Below, piece by piece: positions 63,866 through 64,000 of a DNA stretch of 64,000 nt. The notes under the pieces were generated by a model. The model ran no database searches. It was not told the origin of the DNA and worked only from the letters and a program-made list of their open reading frames with translations. A program made the position numbers and the translations under genes. Location of the stretch: NCBI GenBank assembly GCA_023401925.1, contig JAEXDA010000004.1:155936-219935 (forward strand), in the 5' to 3' direction. Source of the DNA: Bacillota bacterium (GTDB lineage Bacteria > Bacillota > UBA4882 > UBA8346). Position 1 is the first letter of the stretch. Every line of letters begins with the position of its first letter.

Positions 63866-64000
63866 TTTTTTTAGCAAGGAAAGGTCCTGTCAAGGTGAAA
63901 AAAGGATGTTTGATTTCATCTCCGCCCCAACGTGAACGATGGGGCTAGGTATATAAAAAACGTTCTAAAGGCCTTTCAGGCCTCGGTGCCTTGTTTTTAT
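63866..64000. other. End of window, small hairpin, no gene
   Basis: GCCCCA (63924-63929) pairs with TGGGGC (63940-63945) as a small hairpin, and AAGGCCTTTCAGGCCT (about 63968-63983) is another. No complete gene is visible before the window ends. Confidence 0.4.

Noticed and set aside
63563..63935. Overlapping repeat-rich open frames on both strands at the window end
   Set aside because: They result from a 21-bp repeat whose length is a multiple of three and which lacks stops; no start signals support them.

Overview
This window looks like chromosome of an anaerobic, probably spore-forming member of the Bacillota (Firmicutes) with a two-membrane (diderm) envelope. The Firmicute signs are a T-box leader before aroF, Maf-RadC-MreBCD-PBP2-MinCDE-RodA in typical order, the MurT/GatD peptidoglycan amidation pair, a LysM coat-like protein and a LytTR/DUF3021 pair. 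The outer-membrane signs are an Omp85-type barrel, a small signal-peptide barrel ending in Phe, a LolA-like carrier, a LolCDE-like ABC transporter, a BamE-like protein and an LpxL-like acyltransferase. Oxygen-independent chemistry (three radical SAM enzymes, a U32 protein with clustered Cys, an NapH-like ferredoxin protein) suggests anaerobic life. I cannot assign a genus from sequence alone.

Region 1 (1-26.5 kb) is housekeeping: aroF under a T-box, small proteins, the shape and division operons (mreBCD-mrdA, minCDE, rodA), a NUDIX protein, a GT39-type glycosyltransferase, GTP-dependent PEP carboxykinase with a good promoter and terminator, a divergent tubulin/FtsZ-like GTPase, a KduD-like reductase whose catalytic Tyr is Phe, a PilZ protein, a LysM protein, gatD-murT (MurT lacks its zinc ribbon), a GAF-GGDEF cyclase and an outer-membrane barrel.

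Region 2 (26.8-29.4 kb) holds an SGNH esterase with a hairpin-rich repeat at its 3' end, an ABM-domain protein and a FabG on the minus strand, then about 600 bases without a gene.

Region 3 (29.4-62.5 kb) is the main interest: a large specialised lipid or polyene cluster. It carries four canonical ketosynthases, two KS-like partial proteins, two acyl carrier proteins, a double-hotdog dehydratase, a dedicated FabG, two YbgC-like thioesterases (one broken), a phytoene-desaturase-like FAD enzyme, two cobalamin-type radical SAM proteins, an alpha/beta-hydrolase-radical SAM fusion, a U32 protein, two acyltransferases, two glycosyltransferases, a deacetylase, a Lol-like transporter with LolA-like carrier, redox membrane proteins, an Omp85 barrel and a LytTR regulator. 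The gene set resembles both aryl polyene clusters (KS/CLF, two hotdogs, FabG, ACPs, thioesterase, LolA, acyltransferase) and the clusters proposed for ladderane lipids (FabF paralogues, CrtI-like enzyme, radical SAM enzymes), but it has no recognisable ammonia lyase, starter ligase, methyltransferase or MMPL exporter. My inference is that it builds an unsaturated or rearranged acyl chain on ACP, transfers it to a glyco- or phospholipid and moves the product to the outer membrane.

Region 4 (62.5-64 kb) has a HAD phosphatase and two facing arrays of one 21-bp repeat. A MITE-like element, a perfect 40-bp palindrome, a poly-T frameshift and an in-frame amber stop are further oddities.
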